Source: Brevundimonas alba | GTDB lineage: Bacteria > Pseudomonadota > Alphaproteobacteria > Caulobacterales > Caulobacteraceae | Direction of reading: 5' to 3' | Assembly (NCBI RefSeq): GCF_011927945.1 | Contig: NZ_JAATJM010000001.1 | Coordinates: forward strand, 124,001-188,000 | DNA: 64,000 nucleotides | Shown here: positions 1-9,267 of the stretch, in pieces | Layout of the letters: the number at the start of each line of letters is the position of its first letter | How positions within the stretch are numbered: the stretch's first letter is position 1 | Program-made: the position numbers and the translations under genes | Notes under the pieces: generated by a model | Databases searched by the model: none | What the model was told of the DNA's origin: nothing | What the model saw: the letters and a program-made list of their open reading frames with translations, nothing else

Positions 1-1
1 C

Positions 2-3000
2 GACGGGACCGTCGAGCGCGCCCTCGACGAGCAGAGCGCCCGCGCCGACCTGTCCGCGGCCCATGCGGCGGGCCTTCGCGCCGTCGCCATCGTCCTGATG
101 CACGGCTGGCGCTTCACGGACCACGAGACACGGCTGGCGGAAATCGCCCGCGAGGTCGGCTTCGAACAGGTATCGGTGAGCCACGAGGTCGGAGCCCTGA
201 TCAAGCTGATCGGGCGCGGCGACACCACGGTAGCGGACGCCTACCTGTCGCCGATCCTGCGGGCCTATGTGGATCGCGTCGGCGACGATCTGGGCGAGGC
301 GACGCCGCTGCTGTTCATGCAGTCCAGCGGCGGCCTGACGGCGGCCGGGGCATTCCGGGGCAAGGACGCCATCCTGTCGGGACCCGCCGGCGGCGTGGTG
401 GGCATGGCGCAGACGGCCAAGTCAGCGGGGTTCGACCGCGTCATCGGCTTCGACATGGGCGGCACCTCGACCGACGTGTCGCATTTCGCCGGAGACTATG
501 AGCGGACGTCCGACGCCGTGGTGGCCGGCGTCCGGCTGCGCGCGCCCATGCTGGGCATCCACACCGTGGCGGCGGGCGGCGGGTCGATCTGTCGCTTTGA
601 CGGATCACGGCTGAGGGTCGGTCCCGAGTCCGCCGGCGCCGTGCCGGGCCCGGCCGCCTACCGGCGCGGCGGCCCGCTGACCGTCACCGACTGCAACGTC
701 ATGCTGGGCAAGCTGAGGCCCGACCAGTTCCCCTCTGTGTTCGGCCCGGACGGCGACCAGCCGCTGGACGCCGACGCCGTGCATGAGAAATTCGACGCCC
801 TCGCCGCGGAAGTGTCCGCCGCCACCGGTCGCCCGACCACGCCCGAGACGCTGGCCGAAGGCTTCATCACCATCGCCGTCCAGAACATGGCCGAGGCGAT
901 CAAGTCGGTCTCGATCCAGCGCGGCTATGACGTGACCCGCTATGTCCTCAACTGCTTCGGCGGCGCGGGCGGCCAGCACGCCTGTCTCGTCGCAGATGCG
1001 CTCGGCATGACGCGGGTGATGCTGCATCCGTTCGCAGGAGTTCTGTCCGCCTACGGCATGGGGCTGGCCGAGGTGCGAGCGATCCGCCAGGCCACGGTGG
1101 CGGCGCTGCTCGGTCCCGACGGCGACTTGGCCCTGCAGCATCGCGCCGACTCCCTGAACGCCGAAGCCCGCGCCCTGCTTGTCGCCCAAGGTTTCACGGA
1201 GTCCTCGGTGACAACGGTCGTGAGGGCGGAGGTCAAGTTCGCCGGCTCCGACACCCCCCTGTCGGTGCCGTTCGGCCCTGCGGTCGAGATGCGCTCGGCA
1301 TTCGAGGCCCTGCACCGCCTGCGCTTCGGCTTCTTCGCGCAGGACAAGGCGCTGGTCGTGGAAACGCTCGAGGCCGAAGCCGTCGCCGCCTCGGCCCAGA
1401 CCTCGGCCGTCCCTTCCCCCGCCGCCGTCACCGGTGGAGCTACACCAGTTGCCCGCGCCCCCGTGCGGATGGCGGGCGTGGAGCACGACACGCCCCTCCG
1501 GAACCGCGTCGACCTCGGTCCCCGCGCCTCCGTCGACGGGCCAGCGATCATCCTCGAAGACACCGGCACTACGGTGGTCGAGCCCGGCTGGCGCGCCACG
1601 ACAGACGAGGCCCTGAACCTGATCCTGACCCGCATCGCGCCCCCGCCGCCCCGCACCGCGCTTGGAACCGAGGCCGATCCGATCCTGCTCGAAGTGTTCA
1701 ACAGCCGGTTCATGGCAGCGGCCGAACAGATGGGCGAGGCGCTGAGGGCGACGGCGTATTCGGTCAACATCAAGGAGCGGCTCGACTTCTCCTGCGCCGT
1801 GTTCGACGCGGGCGGCGCCCTGATCGCCAATGCGCCGCACATTCCGGTCCACCTCGGCTCGATGGGCGAGAGCATCCGCACCGTGATCCGCTCGCGCGGC
1901 GGCGCGGCGGACGGCCGGGGCATGCGGCGCGGCGACGTCTATATGCTGAACGCCCCCTACAACGGCGGCACCCACCTGCCCGACATCACCGTCATCATGC
2001 CGGTCTTCCTCGATGCCGATGCAACGCCTGCCTTCTTCGTCGCCGCCCGCGGTCACCATGCGGACGTGGGCGGAATCACCCCCGGCTCGATGCCGCCGAC
2101 GTCCAGGACCGTCGAAGAGGAGGGCGTACTGATCGACGATTTCCTGCTGGTCGACGCCGGCCGGCTCAGGGACGCGGGGACCCGCGCCCTGTTCGCTTCG
2201 GGCCGCTATCCCTCACGGAACGTCGAACAGAACCTCGCCGACCTGAAGGCCCAGATTGCCTCCTGCGCGCGCGGCGCCGACGAGCTGACGCGGATGGTCG
2301 CCGAGTTCGGACGCGAGGTCGTCGCCGCCTATATGGGCCACATCCAGGACAACGCGGAGGAGGCCGTCCGCCGGGCCATCGCGGCCCTGAAGCCCGGCGC
2401 CTTTGCGCTGGAGATGGACGACGGTGCGGTCATCAAGGTCCGTATCGACGTGGACGCCAAGGCCCGGAGCGCGGTGGTCGACTTCACCGGGACCAGCGAC
2501 CAGCGCCCGAACAATTTCAACGCCCCGCTGTCGATCACCCGGGCGGCGACGCTCTACGTTTTCCGCACCTTGGTCGACGACGCCATTCCGCTGAACGAGG
2601 GTTGTCTGAAGCCGATCCGGCTGATCGTGCCGGAGGGGTCGATGCTGAACCCCCGCTATCCGGCCGCGGTCGTGGCCGGCAATGTCGAGACCAGCCAAGC
2701 GGTGGTGGACTGCCTCTACGGCGCCCTCGGCGTGCTCGCCGCCAGCCAGGGGACGATGAACAATTTTACCTTCGGCGACGACACCCGGCAGTATTACGAG
2801 ACCATTGCCGGCGGCTCGGGCGCCGGCCCCGGCTTCGGCGGCGCCTCCGCGGTCCAGACCCACATGACCAACAGCCGCCTGACCGATCCAGAGGTGCTGG
2901 AGACCCGCTTCCCGGTGCTGCTGGACTCGTTTTCCATCCGTCGGGGTTCCGGCGGCGGCGGCGCCAACCGGGGCGGCGACGGTGCAATCCGGCGGGTCCG

Positions 3001-3217
3001 GTTCCTTGAGCCTCTCACGGCGGCGATCCTGTCCAATCACCGCCGCACCGCGCCCTTTGGGATGGCGGGGGGCGAGGACGGGGCGACCGGCGCCAACCGG
3101 GTCGAGCGGACCAATGGCGCGGTCGAGGTGCTGCCCTCCACCGCCGAGGTCGCAATGGCGGCCGGCGATGTCTTCGTCATCGAGACTCCAGGCGGCGGGG
3201 GCTACGGCAAGGCCTGA
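2..3217 (+). CDS. 5-oxoprolinase, HyuA-HyuB fusion (5' end cut by the window)
   Basis: The frame is open from the left edge, so the first part of the protein is missing; about 1071 residues remain against roughly 1200 for the family. 5-Oxoprolinase hydrolyses 5-oxo-L-proline (pyroglutamate) to glutamate with ATP in the cytoplasm. The HyuA-type half carries the actin-like ATPase motif [12 protein letters not shown] and the AAGGGSI and [12 protein letters not shown] loops. The HyuB-type half starts near [12 protein letters not shown] and has [14 protein letters not shown], typical of 5-oxoprolinase rather than hydantoinase. The protein ends in a glycine-rich GGGGYGKA tail. It is followed after 78 bp by the DUF969/DUF979 membrane pair, which suggests an operon for uptake and use of pyroglutamate. 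A hydantoinase is the main alternative, but single-chain A-B fusions favour 5-oxoprolinase. Confidence 0.9.
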   Translation, partial: DGTVERALDEQSARADLSAAHAAGLRAVAIVLMHGWRFTDHETRLAEIAREVGFEQVSVSHEVGALIKLIGRGDTTVADAYLSPILRAYVDRVGDDLGEATPLLFMQSSGGLTAAGAFRGKDAILSGPAGGVVGMAQTAKSAGFDRVIGFDMGGTSTDVSHFAGDYERTSDAVVAGVRLRAPMLGIHTVAAGGGSICRFDGSRLRVGPESAGAVPGPAAYRRGGPLTVTDCNVMLGKLRPDQFPSVFGPDGDQPLDADAVHEKFDALAAEVSAATGRPTTPETLAEGFITIAVQNMAEAIKSVSIQRGYDVTRYVLNCFGGAGGQHACLVADALGMTRVMLHPFAGVLSAYGMGLAEVRAIRQATVAALLGPDGDLALQHRADSLNAEARALLVAQGFTESSVTTVVRAEVKFAGSDTPLSVPFGPAVEMRSAFEALHRLRFGFFAQDKALVVETLEAEAVAASAQTSAVPSPAAVTGGATPVARAPVRMAGVEHDTPLRNRVDLGPRASVDGPAIILEDTGTTVVEPGWRATTDEALNLILTRIAPPPPRTALGTEADPILLEVFNSRFMAAAEQMGEALRATAYSVNIKERLDFSCAVFDAGGALIANAPHIPVHLGSMGESIRTVIRSRGGAADGRGMRRGDVYMLNAPYNGGTHLPDITVIMPVFLDADATPAFFVAARGHHADVGGITPGSMPPTSRTVEEEGVLIDDFLLVDAGRLRDAGTRALFASGRYPSRNVEQNLADLKAQIASCARGADELTRMVAEFGREVVAAYMGHIQDNAEEAVRRAIAALKPGAFALEMDDGAVIKVRIDVDAKARSAVVDFTGTSDQRPNNFNAPLSITRAATLYVFRTLVDDAIPLNEGCLKPIRLIVPEGSMLNPRYPAAVVAGNVETSQAVVDCLYGALGVLAASQGTMNNFTFGDDTRQYYETIAGGSGAGPGFGGASAVQTHMTNSRLTDPEVLETRFPVLLDSFSIRRGSGGGGANRGGDGAIRRVRFLEPLTAAILSNHRRTAPFGMAGGEDGATGANRVERTNGAVEVLPSTAEVAMAAGDVFVIETPGGGGYGKA

Positions 3218-3295
3218 GCCCAAGGCCGCGAAACCGCTTTCCACCGCCCGCTCAGGCAGACTAGCCTCGCGCCGCAGGGACGGGGGACAAAATCC

Positions 3296-3997
3296 ATGTG
3301 GGTGTTGCTGGGCATAGGGGTGCTGGTCGCCGGCTTCGTCGCGCGGCTGAACCCGCTGGCCGTGATCCTCGTCGCGGCGGTGGTCACCGGCGTGGCCGCC
3401 GTGATCGCGCCCGGCGTCAGCCCCGCGGACCTGTGGCGGGCGGCGCTCGACACGGTCGCCGCCTTCGGCAAGGCCTTCAATGACTACCGCTACATCAGCG
3501 TCATCTGGCTGGTGCTGCCGCTGATCGGACTGCTGGAGCGCTACGGCCTGCAGGAGCAGGCGCGGGCCTTGGTCGGCAAGGTGCGGTCCGCCACCACCGG
3601 GCGCATCCTGCTGGCCTATTTCATCCTGCGCCAGATCAGCGCCGCCTTCGGCCTGACCAAGCTGGGCGGCCACCCGCAGATGGTCCGGCCCCTGATTGCG
3701 CCCATGGCGGAGGCTGCGGCCGAGACCCGCCTCGGCGTCCTGCCCGACGCGCTGCGTTGGAATATCCGCGCCCACGCCGCGGCGGTCGACAACATCGCGC
3801 TCTTCTTTGGCGAGGACATCTTCTTCGCCATCGCCTCCATCCTGCTGATCAAGGGATTCCTCGAGGCCAACGGCATTGTGCTGGAGCCGTGGCAGCTGGC
3901 GGTCTGGGCCATCCCCACCGCCGTCATGGCCCTGCTCATCCACGGCGCGCGCCTGATCCAGCTGGATCGCACGATCGGCCGGGAGGGCGGCCAATGA
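3296..3997 (+). CDS. DUF969 family membrane protein
   Basis: This 233-residue protein is rich in hydrophobic segments: an N-terminal pair of helices (MWVLLGIGVLVAGF and the valine/alanine-rich stretch after it), a helix around VIWLVLPLIGLLERY, and C-terminal helices. It looks like DUF969, a family usually encoded directly before DUF979. From memory, the pair sits next to pyrrolidone-carboxylate peptidase genes in Firmicutes. Here it follows 5-oxoprolinase. The stop overlaps the next start in an ATGA arrangement, so the two products are probably made in equal amounts and may form one complex. A role as one half of a pyroglutamate permease is inferred and not shown by the sequence. Confidence 0.8.
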   Translation: MWVLLGIGVLVAGFVARLNPLAVILVAAVVTGVAAVIAPGVSPADLWRAALDTVAAFGKAFNDYRYISVIWLVLPLIGLLERYGLQEQARALVGKVRSATTGRILLAYFILRQISAAFGLTKLGGHPQMVRPLIAPMAEAAAETRLGVLPDALRWNIRAHAAAVDNIALFFGEDIFFAIASILLIKGFLEANGIVLEPWQLAVWAIPTAVMALLIHGARLIQLDRTIGREGGQ

Positions 3998-4962
3998 TCA
4001 CCCTCGACTGGGTCTACATCTTCGCCGGCCTGACCTTCGCGGGGTTCTCAGCCCTGACCGTTCTCGACCGCGATCACCCGCGGCGGTTCGGCACGGCGGC
4101 CTTCTGGGGCCTGCTGGCCGTCAGCTTCCTGTTCGGCTCCTATCTGGGAGACCTCGGCAACGGCTTGCTGGTCATCGCCTTGGCGGTGCTGGCCGGGTTC
4201 CGCCTGTTGGGCCAGAGCCATCCTGCGACCACCACCCCGGCTGAGCGTGCCGCCAGCGCGGCCCATAGAGGCAACTGGCTCTTCCTCCCGGCCCTGATGA
4301 TCCCGCTGATCGCGGTGCTGGGCGTTCTGGTGCTGGAGAAGGTATCCGTCTTCGGCACGCCCCTGTTCGGCGCCGAGCAGCCGACCATCATCGCCCTCGG
4401 CCTCGCCGTCACCGTCGCCCTCATCATGGCCATGGCCTGGCTGCGGCCGCCGCTTCTCGCCCCCCTGCAGGAAGGGCGGCGGCTGATGGATTCCGTGGGC
4501 TGGGCCGGCATCCTGCCGCAGGCGCTGGCGGCGCTGGGGGCTGTCTTCGTCATCGCCGGCGTCGGCGACCGCATCGGGGAGTTGTTCGCCACCTACCTGC
4601 CGCTGGACCACCGCTTTCTGGCGGTGCTGGCCTACTGCCTCGGCATGGCGCTGTTCACCTTCATCATGGGGAATGCCTTCGCCGCCTTCCCGGTGATGAC
4701 AGCGGCGGTCGGCCTGCCGCTGGTGGTGATGCAGTTCGGCGGCAATCCAGCCATCGTCTGCGCCATCGGCATGCTATCGGGCTTCTGCGGCACCCTGGCC
4801 ACGCCCATGGCCGCCAACTTCAACGTGGTGCCGGCCGCTCTACTGGACCTGCCCGACCGCGACGCGCCCTTCAACGGCGTCATTCGGGTGCAGCTGCCGA
4901 CCGCCGCCGCCCTGCTCGCGATCAACACCGCCCTCATGTATCTGCTGGCCTTCCGTTTCTGA
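3994..4962 (+). CDS. DUF979 family membrane protein
   Basis: This 322-residue protein begins MITLDWVYIFAG at an ATG overlapping the upstream stop by four bases. It has about nine or ten hydrophobic segments, including FGSYLGDLGNGLL, a central PALMIPLIAVLGVLVL helix and a C-terminal MGNAFAAFPVMTAAVGLP stretch. That last stretch, with its conserved asparagine and proline, resembles re-entrant substrate loops of ion-coupled carriers. Family: DUF979, the obligate partner of DUF969. Its place between 5-oxoprolinase and DUF2891 makes it the likely main subunit of an importer for 5-oxoproline or a pyroglutamyl compound. The name is fairly sure; the function is inference. Confidence 0.82.
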   Translation: MITLDWVYIFAGLTFAGFSALTVLDRDHPRRFGTAAFWGLLAVSFLFGSYLGDLGNGLLVIALAVLAGFRLLGQSHPATTTPAERAASAAHRGNWLFLPALMIPLIAVLGVLVLEKVSVFGTPLFGAEQPTIIALGLAVTVALIMAMAWLRPPLLAPLQEGRRLMDSVGWAGILPQALAALGAVFVIAGVGDRIGELFATYLPLDHRFLAVLAYCLGMALFTFIMGNAFAAFPVMTAAVGLPLVVMQFGGNPAIVCAIGMLSGFCGTLATPMAANFNVVPAALLDLPDRDAPFNGVIRVQLPTAAALLAINTALMYLLAFRF

Positions 4963-4964
4963 GC

Positions 4965-5969
4965 ATGACCCAGCGCCTGACGCCCGAAATCGCCGCCCTC
5001 TACGCCCGCACCGCCCTGGGCCATGTCACGCGCGAATACCCGAACAAGATGGACCACGTGCTCGCCGGCCCCGGCGACGTTCAGGGCCCGCGCGCGCTCC
5101 ACCCGATCTTCTTCGGCAGCTTCGACTGGCACTCCTGCGTCCACGGCTGGTGGACCCTGTTCACCCTCGCCCGGCTGTACCCCGACAGGCCCGAGGCGGC
5201 AGACATCCGGTCGTTGGCCGATCAGCTGTTCACCCCTGAGAACGTCGCCGCCGAGACGGCATATCTCGCCCGCCCCGGGAGCCGCGGGTTCGAGCGCCCC
5301 TACGGCTGGGGTTGGCTTCTGATGCTGTCGGCGGAGCTGGAACGGCATGGCGACGGTCGCTCCGATGTCCTGCGCCCCCTCACCTTGGCCTTCGTCCGAC
5401 GCTTCACAGACTTCCTGCCGCTGGCGGATTATCCGGTGCGGGTCGGGACCCACTACAACACCGCCTTCGCCCTGCGGCTTGCGCTCGAATATGCCGAGAC
5501 TGTGGACGACGCCTCGCTTTCCACCCTGTGTCGCGAGCGCGCCCTGCGTTGGCATTCGGCCGACCGGGACTGCCAGGCGTGGGAGCCGTCGCAGGACGAG
5601 TTCCTGTCGCCGGCCCTGATGGAGGCGGTGCTGATGCGCCGGGTGCTGGAGCCTGACGCCTTCGCCCTCTGGTTCGAAGATTTCCTGCCCCGGCTCGACC
5701 GCCGCGAGCCCGCCAACCTGTTCCAGCCCGCGGGAGTCAGCGACCGCTCGGACGGCAAGATCGCCCATCTGGACGGACTGAACCTGAGCCGCGCCTGGTG
5801 CTGGCGCGAGATTGCCGCCGCGCTGGACGAAACCGATCCCCGCCGCGCGATCGCACAGGAGGCCGCCGGGGTGCATCTGGACGCCGCCCTGCCCCATGTC
5901 ACCGGCGACTATATGGGCGAGCACTGGCTGGCCAGCTTCGCCCTGCTGGCGCTGCTGGCCGGGGACTAA
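4965..5969 (+). CDS. DUF2891 family protein
   Basis: The protein has 334 residues, no signal peptide and no membrane segment, so it is probably cytoplasmic. It starts two bases after the DUF979 stop. Conserved-looking blocks are HPIFFGSFDWHSCVHGWWTL near residue 50, RPYGWGWLLMLSAEL, VGTHYNTAFAL and EPSQDEFLSPALMEA. The alternating helical and aromatic pattern suits an alpha/alpha-barrel like those of some glycosidases and lyases. From memory, DUF2891 genes often travel with DUF969/DUF979, and this cluster shows the same arrangement. The substrate is unknown. It could process a pyroglutamyl-containing or sugar-linked compound after uptake. Confidence 0.8.
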   Translation: MTQRLTPEIAALYARTALGHVTREYPNKMDHVLAGPGDVQGPRALHPIFFGSFDWHSCVHGWWTLFTLARLYPDRPEAADIRSLADQLFTPENVAAETAYLARPGSRGFERPYGWGWLLMLSAELERHGDGRSDVLRPLTLAFVRRFTDFLPLADYPVRVGTHYNTAFALRLALEYAETVDDASLSTLCRERALRWHSADRDCQAWEPSQDEFLSPALMEAVLMRRVLEPDAFALWFEDFLPRLDRREPANLFQPAGVSDRSDGKIAHLDGLNLSRAWCWREIAAALDETDPRRAIAQEAAGVHLDAALPHVTGDYMGEHWLASFALLALLAGD

Positions 5970-6018
5970 CGGCGAACCCGCCCGGAACGGGGTCTGCCGT
6001 GCAACTCTTATCAGCGCG

Positions 6019-7470
6019 ATGACCCGCCGCCCTGACACCGGCCACGATCCCGAGCCTCCGGCTGCCCACCGGTCCGACTGGCTCATCGGCCTCGGGCTCG
6101 ATCGCGCCGGCGACCGCCTCAGCCTCATCCTTCAGGCGACCGATCCGCACGGACCGCCCCGAACCGGCGCCTATGCGATCTCACTGTCCGACCACCGGAG
6201 CTGGTTCGACCTCTTCGCTGACCTGGCGCGAGAGTACGGAACTCGACCGGCCAAGGCCGTCGCCCCGATCAACCGGCCACCCCATTCCTCGGTGCGGCCC
6301 GTCCTCACCCGCAACCTCACGGACAGGATCCTCTACGGCTACGGCGATCCGGCGGTGACGCGGGTGGATGCGCCGGACGGCTCCACCCGCTGGTGGCTGT
6401 ACGTCACCTCCAACGACGCCCCCGACGCCTTCCCGATCCTGAGTTCGGACGATCTGGAGTACTGGCGGCCCGAGGGCTTCGTCTTCCCCGAGGGCGCCGC
6501 CCCGGAATGGACCCGGACCGGAGCAAACCACGCCGACTTCTGGGCGCCTGAGATGCACCGGGTCGGTGAGGAATACTGGGTGTGCTTCGCCGCCCGCGAG
6601 CGGACGGGCGCCCTCGCCATCGGCATGGCAAGGGCGTCCCACCCGGCCGGGCCGTTCACGGCCGGCGACGCGCCGCTGCTCAGCGGCGGCGTCATTGATC
6701 CCCACATCGTCATGGACCCCGACGGCGAACCCTTCCTCGTCTGGAAGGAAGACGCAAACGACCGCTGGCCGCCCCTGCTGGCCACCTTGCTGAACCACGA
6801 GCCGCGGCTGATCAGTCGTCTGTTCGATCAGCCCCGCGACCGCCGGACCGCGGAACTGTGCAGCCGCCTTCTCGTGCTCTTCCCCGACGCCGCGCCGATG
6901 GAGGTCTTCTTCATCCTCCAGCCGATGATCGACGCGGCGGCGGATGACTTCCCGGCCTTCCGCGCCCGACTCTCCGAAATCTCCGACGACCCCGCCCTCG
7001 CCCCTGACCTGCGTCAGCTCGCGCGGGAGGCGCACGAGGCCACCGAGACCGCGATCCGCGCCCGGCGCCTGACCCCCGACGGCTCGGCCCTGACCGGCGA
7101 AAGCGCGGTGATCCTGCGGAACGACCAGGCATGGGAGGCCCATCTGATCGAGGGGCCGTGGATCACTCGCATCAAAGACGTCTACGCCCTGTTCTACGCC
7201 GGCAACGACTTCTCGACGGACCGTTACGGACTCGGCGTCGCCGTGGCCGAACACCCGCTCGGCCCCTACCGCAAGGCCGCCGAGCCACTGCTTCGATCGA
7301 CCTCCGCATGGACCGCGCCGGGCCACCCCTCGATCACGACAGACGCGGATGGTCGCCCCCGCATGTTCCTGCACGGCTTCCACCCCCGAGACGCCGGATA
7401 CAAGGTGTTCCGCGCCCTGCTGACGGCGCAGGTCCGCCTGGAAAACGGCGAAGTCTGCATTGGCGAGTAA
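6019..7470 (+). CDS. glycoside hydrolase family 43 protein with a large insertion
   Basis: This 483-residue protein has no obvious signal peptide. It has the three GH43 carboxylates in order: Asp110 in GDPAVTRV (base), Asp227 in VIDPHIVMD (pKa modulator) and Glu378 in EGPWITRI (acid). GH43 enzymes cleave alpha-L-arabinofuranosyl, beta-xylosyl or galactosyl links from plant glycans. The gap between the second and third catalytic residues is 151 residues, where about 60 is usual. A helical block of about 95 residues, roughly from PLLATLLNHEP to AHEATETA, interrupts the blade after FLVWKEDAN; the fold resumes at IRARRLTPDG. The ATG was chosen because the homologous part begins soon after it; the frame is open further upstream inside DUF2891. 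It is followed by small-protein and GH1-like genes on the same strand. Confidence 0.85.
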   Translation: MTRRPDTGHDPEPPAAHRSDWLIGLGLDRAGDRLSLILQATDPHGPPRTGAYAISLSDHRSWFDLFADLAREYGTRPAKAVAPINRPPHSSVRPVLTRNLTDRILYGYGDPAVTRVDAPDGSTRWWLYVTSNDAPDAFPILSSDDLEYWRPEGFVFPEGAAPEWTRTGANHADFWAPEMHRVGEEYWVCFAARERTGALAIGMARASHPAGPFTAGDAPLLSGGVIDPHIVMDPDGEPFLVWKEDANDRWPPLLATLLNHEPRLISRLFDQPRDRRTAELCSRLLVLFPDAAPMEVFFILQPMIDAAADDFPAFRARLSEISDDPALAPDLRQLAREAHEATETAIRARRLTPDGSALTGESAVILRNDQAWEAHLIEGPWITRIKDVYALFYAGNDFSTDRYGLGVAVAEHPLGPYRKAAEPLLRSTSAWTAPGHPSITTDADGRPRMFLHGFHPRDAGYKVFRALLTAQVRLENGEVCIGE

Positions 7471-7497
7471 CGGCTACGCTATTGGTCTGTGTGACCA

Positions 7498-7540
7498 TCA
7501 ATCCACAGTGTCGAAATTCGTCATAGGGCCTGTGGATTGA
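7498..7540. promoter_or_regulatory. 11-bp inverted repeat between GH43 and small-protein genes
   Basis: The arms TCAATCCACAG (7498-7508) and CTGTGGATTGA (7530-7540) are perfect complements separated by 21 bases. The repeat lies 28 bases after the GH43 stop and 80 bases before the next GTG start. No T-run follows, so it could be an operator for a dimeric regulator, or a weak terminator. Confidence 0.4.
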
Positions 7541-7620
7541 CCCGACTCGGCCGTTCCTGTTGGGGTTCCATTCATCATACGGGTGGCTATATCGGCGACA
7601 GTTCGAGTGTGGAGGGTCGA

Positions 7621-7863
7621 GTGACCCAAGTCAGCTATTCAGACCTGTACGACATCACCCATCACCGTGGGTATGACGAGGACATCCTGGTCGGTGATCT
7701 CGTCCGGACGGGCCCCAACCTCTTCCCCCATTTCACCGTGATCGCGGTCAACGGCGACAAGGCCTGGGTCCGCAATGTGCAGACCGGCGTCGACGGTCTG
7801 GCGGAGCTGGTTCGCTGCCGCAAGATCAACGGTCCGACCACCGCGGCCGCCGCCGCGGATTGA
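7621..7863 (+). CDS. small KAW-motif protein, first copy
   Basis: This 80-residue protein is of unknown function. The GTG at 7621 is chosen because GGAGG lies at 7611-7615, five bases upstream; a longer reading back to 7537 lacks such a site. The core reads FTVIAVNGDKAWVRN, then a loop, then LAELVRCRK, and the end is an alanine-rich tail. The same pattern of aromatic-TV-V/I-AV, KAW(V/I)R and a distal RC pair recurs in the 60-residue protein at 9268, on the other side of the GH1-like gene. Alternating short beta-like segments suggest a small SH3-like barrel. There is no signal peptide. A binding or regulatory role linked to the glycosidase genes is only a guess. Confidence 0.72.
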   Translation: MTQVSYSDLYDITHHRGYDEDILVGDLVRTGPNLFPHFTVIAVNGDKAWVRNVQTGVDGLAELVRCRKINGPTTAAAAAD

Positions 7864-7915
7864 ACCAACCCGCATCTTTCCTGTTCTGAAGCTGTCCATC
7901 GGGGACGCGACGACG

Positions 7916-7928
7916 GGAGGACGCCATC
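7916..7928 (+). promoter_or_regulatory. strong ribosome-binding site placed before an ATC codon
   Basis: GGAGG at 7916-7920 is followed by five bases and then ATC at 7926, in frame with the GH1-like gene. The first ATG of that gene is at 7938, 17 bases from GGAGG, which is unusually far. No ATG, GTG or TTG lies in frame between the stop at 7887 and 7938. Initiation at ATC is possible but unproven. Confidence 0.4.
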
Positions 7929-7937
7929 TCAGCCTTC

Positions 7938-9215
7938 ATGTTCGCCACCGGGATCGAGAACTCGATCCCGCGCATCAAGAACGGCTCCGTGCGGGTCGAT
8001 CAGATGGAGGCGTGCGGCCACTACAAGCACTGGCGCACGGACTTTGACTGTGTCGAGGAGATGGGAATCCGGTTCCTGCGCTACGGCCCCCCGCTGCACA
8101 CAACGCTGCTCGGGCCGGGCCGTTATGACTGGTCGTTCGCGGACGAGACCTTCGGCGAGCTGAGACGGCGTCGGATCATTCCGATCGTCGACCTCTGCCA
8201 CTTCGGCGTGCCCGACTGGATCGGTGACTTCCAGAACCCCGACTTCGCCATCCATTTCGAGGCCTATGCCGAGGCCTTCGCCCGGCGCTTCCCGTGGATC
8301 CAGTTCTACACCCCGGTCAACGAGATGTTCATCTGCGCCACCTTCTCGGCGCGCTACGGCTGGTGGAACGAGCAGGGCACGACCGACTTCACCTTCGTCA
8401 CGGCCCTGAAGAATATCGTGAAGGCCAATGTGCTGGCCATGGAGGCGATCCTCGCCGTCCGCCCGGACGTCATCTTCATCCAGAGCGAGTCGTCGGAATA
8501 TTTCCACGCCGAGAACCCGGCCGCGATCAAGCCGGCCGAGCAGATGAACTGCCAGCGGTTCCTGACCCTTGACCTGAACTACGGCCACCGGGTCGATTCA
8601 GGGGTCTACGAGTTCCTGATGGACAACGGCATGACGCGCGAGGAGTACCATTTCTTCCTCGGCCGCCGGCTCCGCCAGCACTGCATCCTGGGCAACGACT
8701 ACTACTGGACCAACGAACATCGCGTCCGCGCCGACGGCTCGACGTCGGCGTCCGGCGAAATCTTCGGCTACAGCGAGATCACCCGCCAGTACTACAACCG
8801 GTATCGGCTACCGGTCATGCACACCGAGACCAACATCTCCGAGGGGCCGAACGGCGACGAGGCGGTGAACTGGCTCTGGAAGGAGTGGGCGAACGTCCTT
8901 CGCGTGCGCAACGACGGCGTGCCGACGGTCGGATTCACCTGGTACTCCCTGACCGACCAGATCGACTGGGACACCGCGCTGCGCGAACAGAACGGGCGGG
9001 TGAACCCGCTGGGGCTCTACGATCTCGACCGCAACATCCGCGCCGTGGGCCGGTCCTACAAACAACTCATCAAGGACTGGGCAGAAGTCCTGCCCACCCA
9101 GAGCGTCTGCCTCAGCGTCCCGATCGTGCCGCCCGAAGAGTTTGGCGACGACCATTCCATCGCCCAGCAGCGCGAGGCCGCCCAGCAGCGGCGCGAGGAA
9201 CTCCGCATTGTCTGA
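7938..9215 (+). CDS. GH1-like glycosidase (beta-glycosidase superfamily)
   Basis: This 425-residue, probably cytoplasmic TIM-barrel enzyme has Glu129 in YTPVNEMF as the probable acid/base and Glu297 in VMHTETN as the probable nucleophile, both in the positions expected for family GH1. Supporting GH1-like blocks are GIRFLRYGPPLH, DLCHFGVPDW and TVGFTWYSLTDQIDW. It is shorter than classic GH1 beta-glucosidases (about 450 to 480 residues) and the substrate cannot be told. It lies between two related small proteins and downstream of GH43, suggesting joint breakdown or remodelling of a glycan. The ATG at 7938 is the first canonical start; an ATC at 7926 has the better-placed ribosome site and would add four residues. 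It is distantly related to the protein at 17613. Confidence 0.82.
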   Translation: MFATGIENSIPRIKNGSVRVDQMEACGHYKHWRTDFDCVEEMGIRFLRYGPPLHTTLLGPGRYDWSFADETFGELRRRRIIPIVDLCHFGVPDWIGDFQNPDFAIHFEAYAEAFARRFPWIQFYTPVNEMFICATFSARYGWWNEQGTTDFTFVTALKNIVKANVLAMEAILAVRPDVIFIQSESSEYFHAENPAAIKPAEQMNCQRFLTLDLNYGHRVDSGVYEFLMDNGMTREEYHFFLGRRLRQHCILGNDYYWTNEHRVRADGSTSASGEIFGYSEITRQYYNRYRLPVMHTETNISEGPNGDEAVNWLWKEWANVLRVRNDGVPTVGFTWYSLTDQIDWDTALREQNGRVNPLGLYDLDRNIRAVGRSYKQLIKDWAEVLPTQSVCLSVPIVPPEEFGDDHSIAQQREAAQQRREELRIV

Positions 9216-9267
9216 CCGCCCGGAACTTTTCGTCCGGTGATGAGTTGGCGGACGGGCGGAGAGCGAC

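Noticed and set aside
2213..3994. 593-codon minus-strand frame opposite 5-oxoprolinase and DUF969
   Set aside because: It has no recognisable domain and crosses two real genes in the other direction.
3994..4962. Longer reading of DUF979 from 3757
   Set aside because: The extra residues lie inside DUF969 in another frame, lack the family pattern and skip the clear ATGA overlap start.
6780..7090. Frameshift or gene fusion error inside the GH43 gene
   Set aside because: The inserted block stays in frame, has normal codon use and both GH43 halves are complete around it, so it reads as a real insertion.
9216..9267. CCGCCCG/CGGGCGG inverted repeat before the second small protein
   Set aside because: Seven GC-only pairs with a loop of about 30 bases are expected by chance in this composition.
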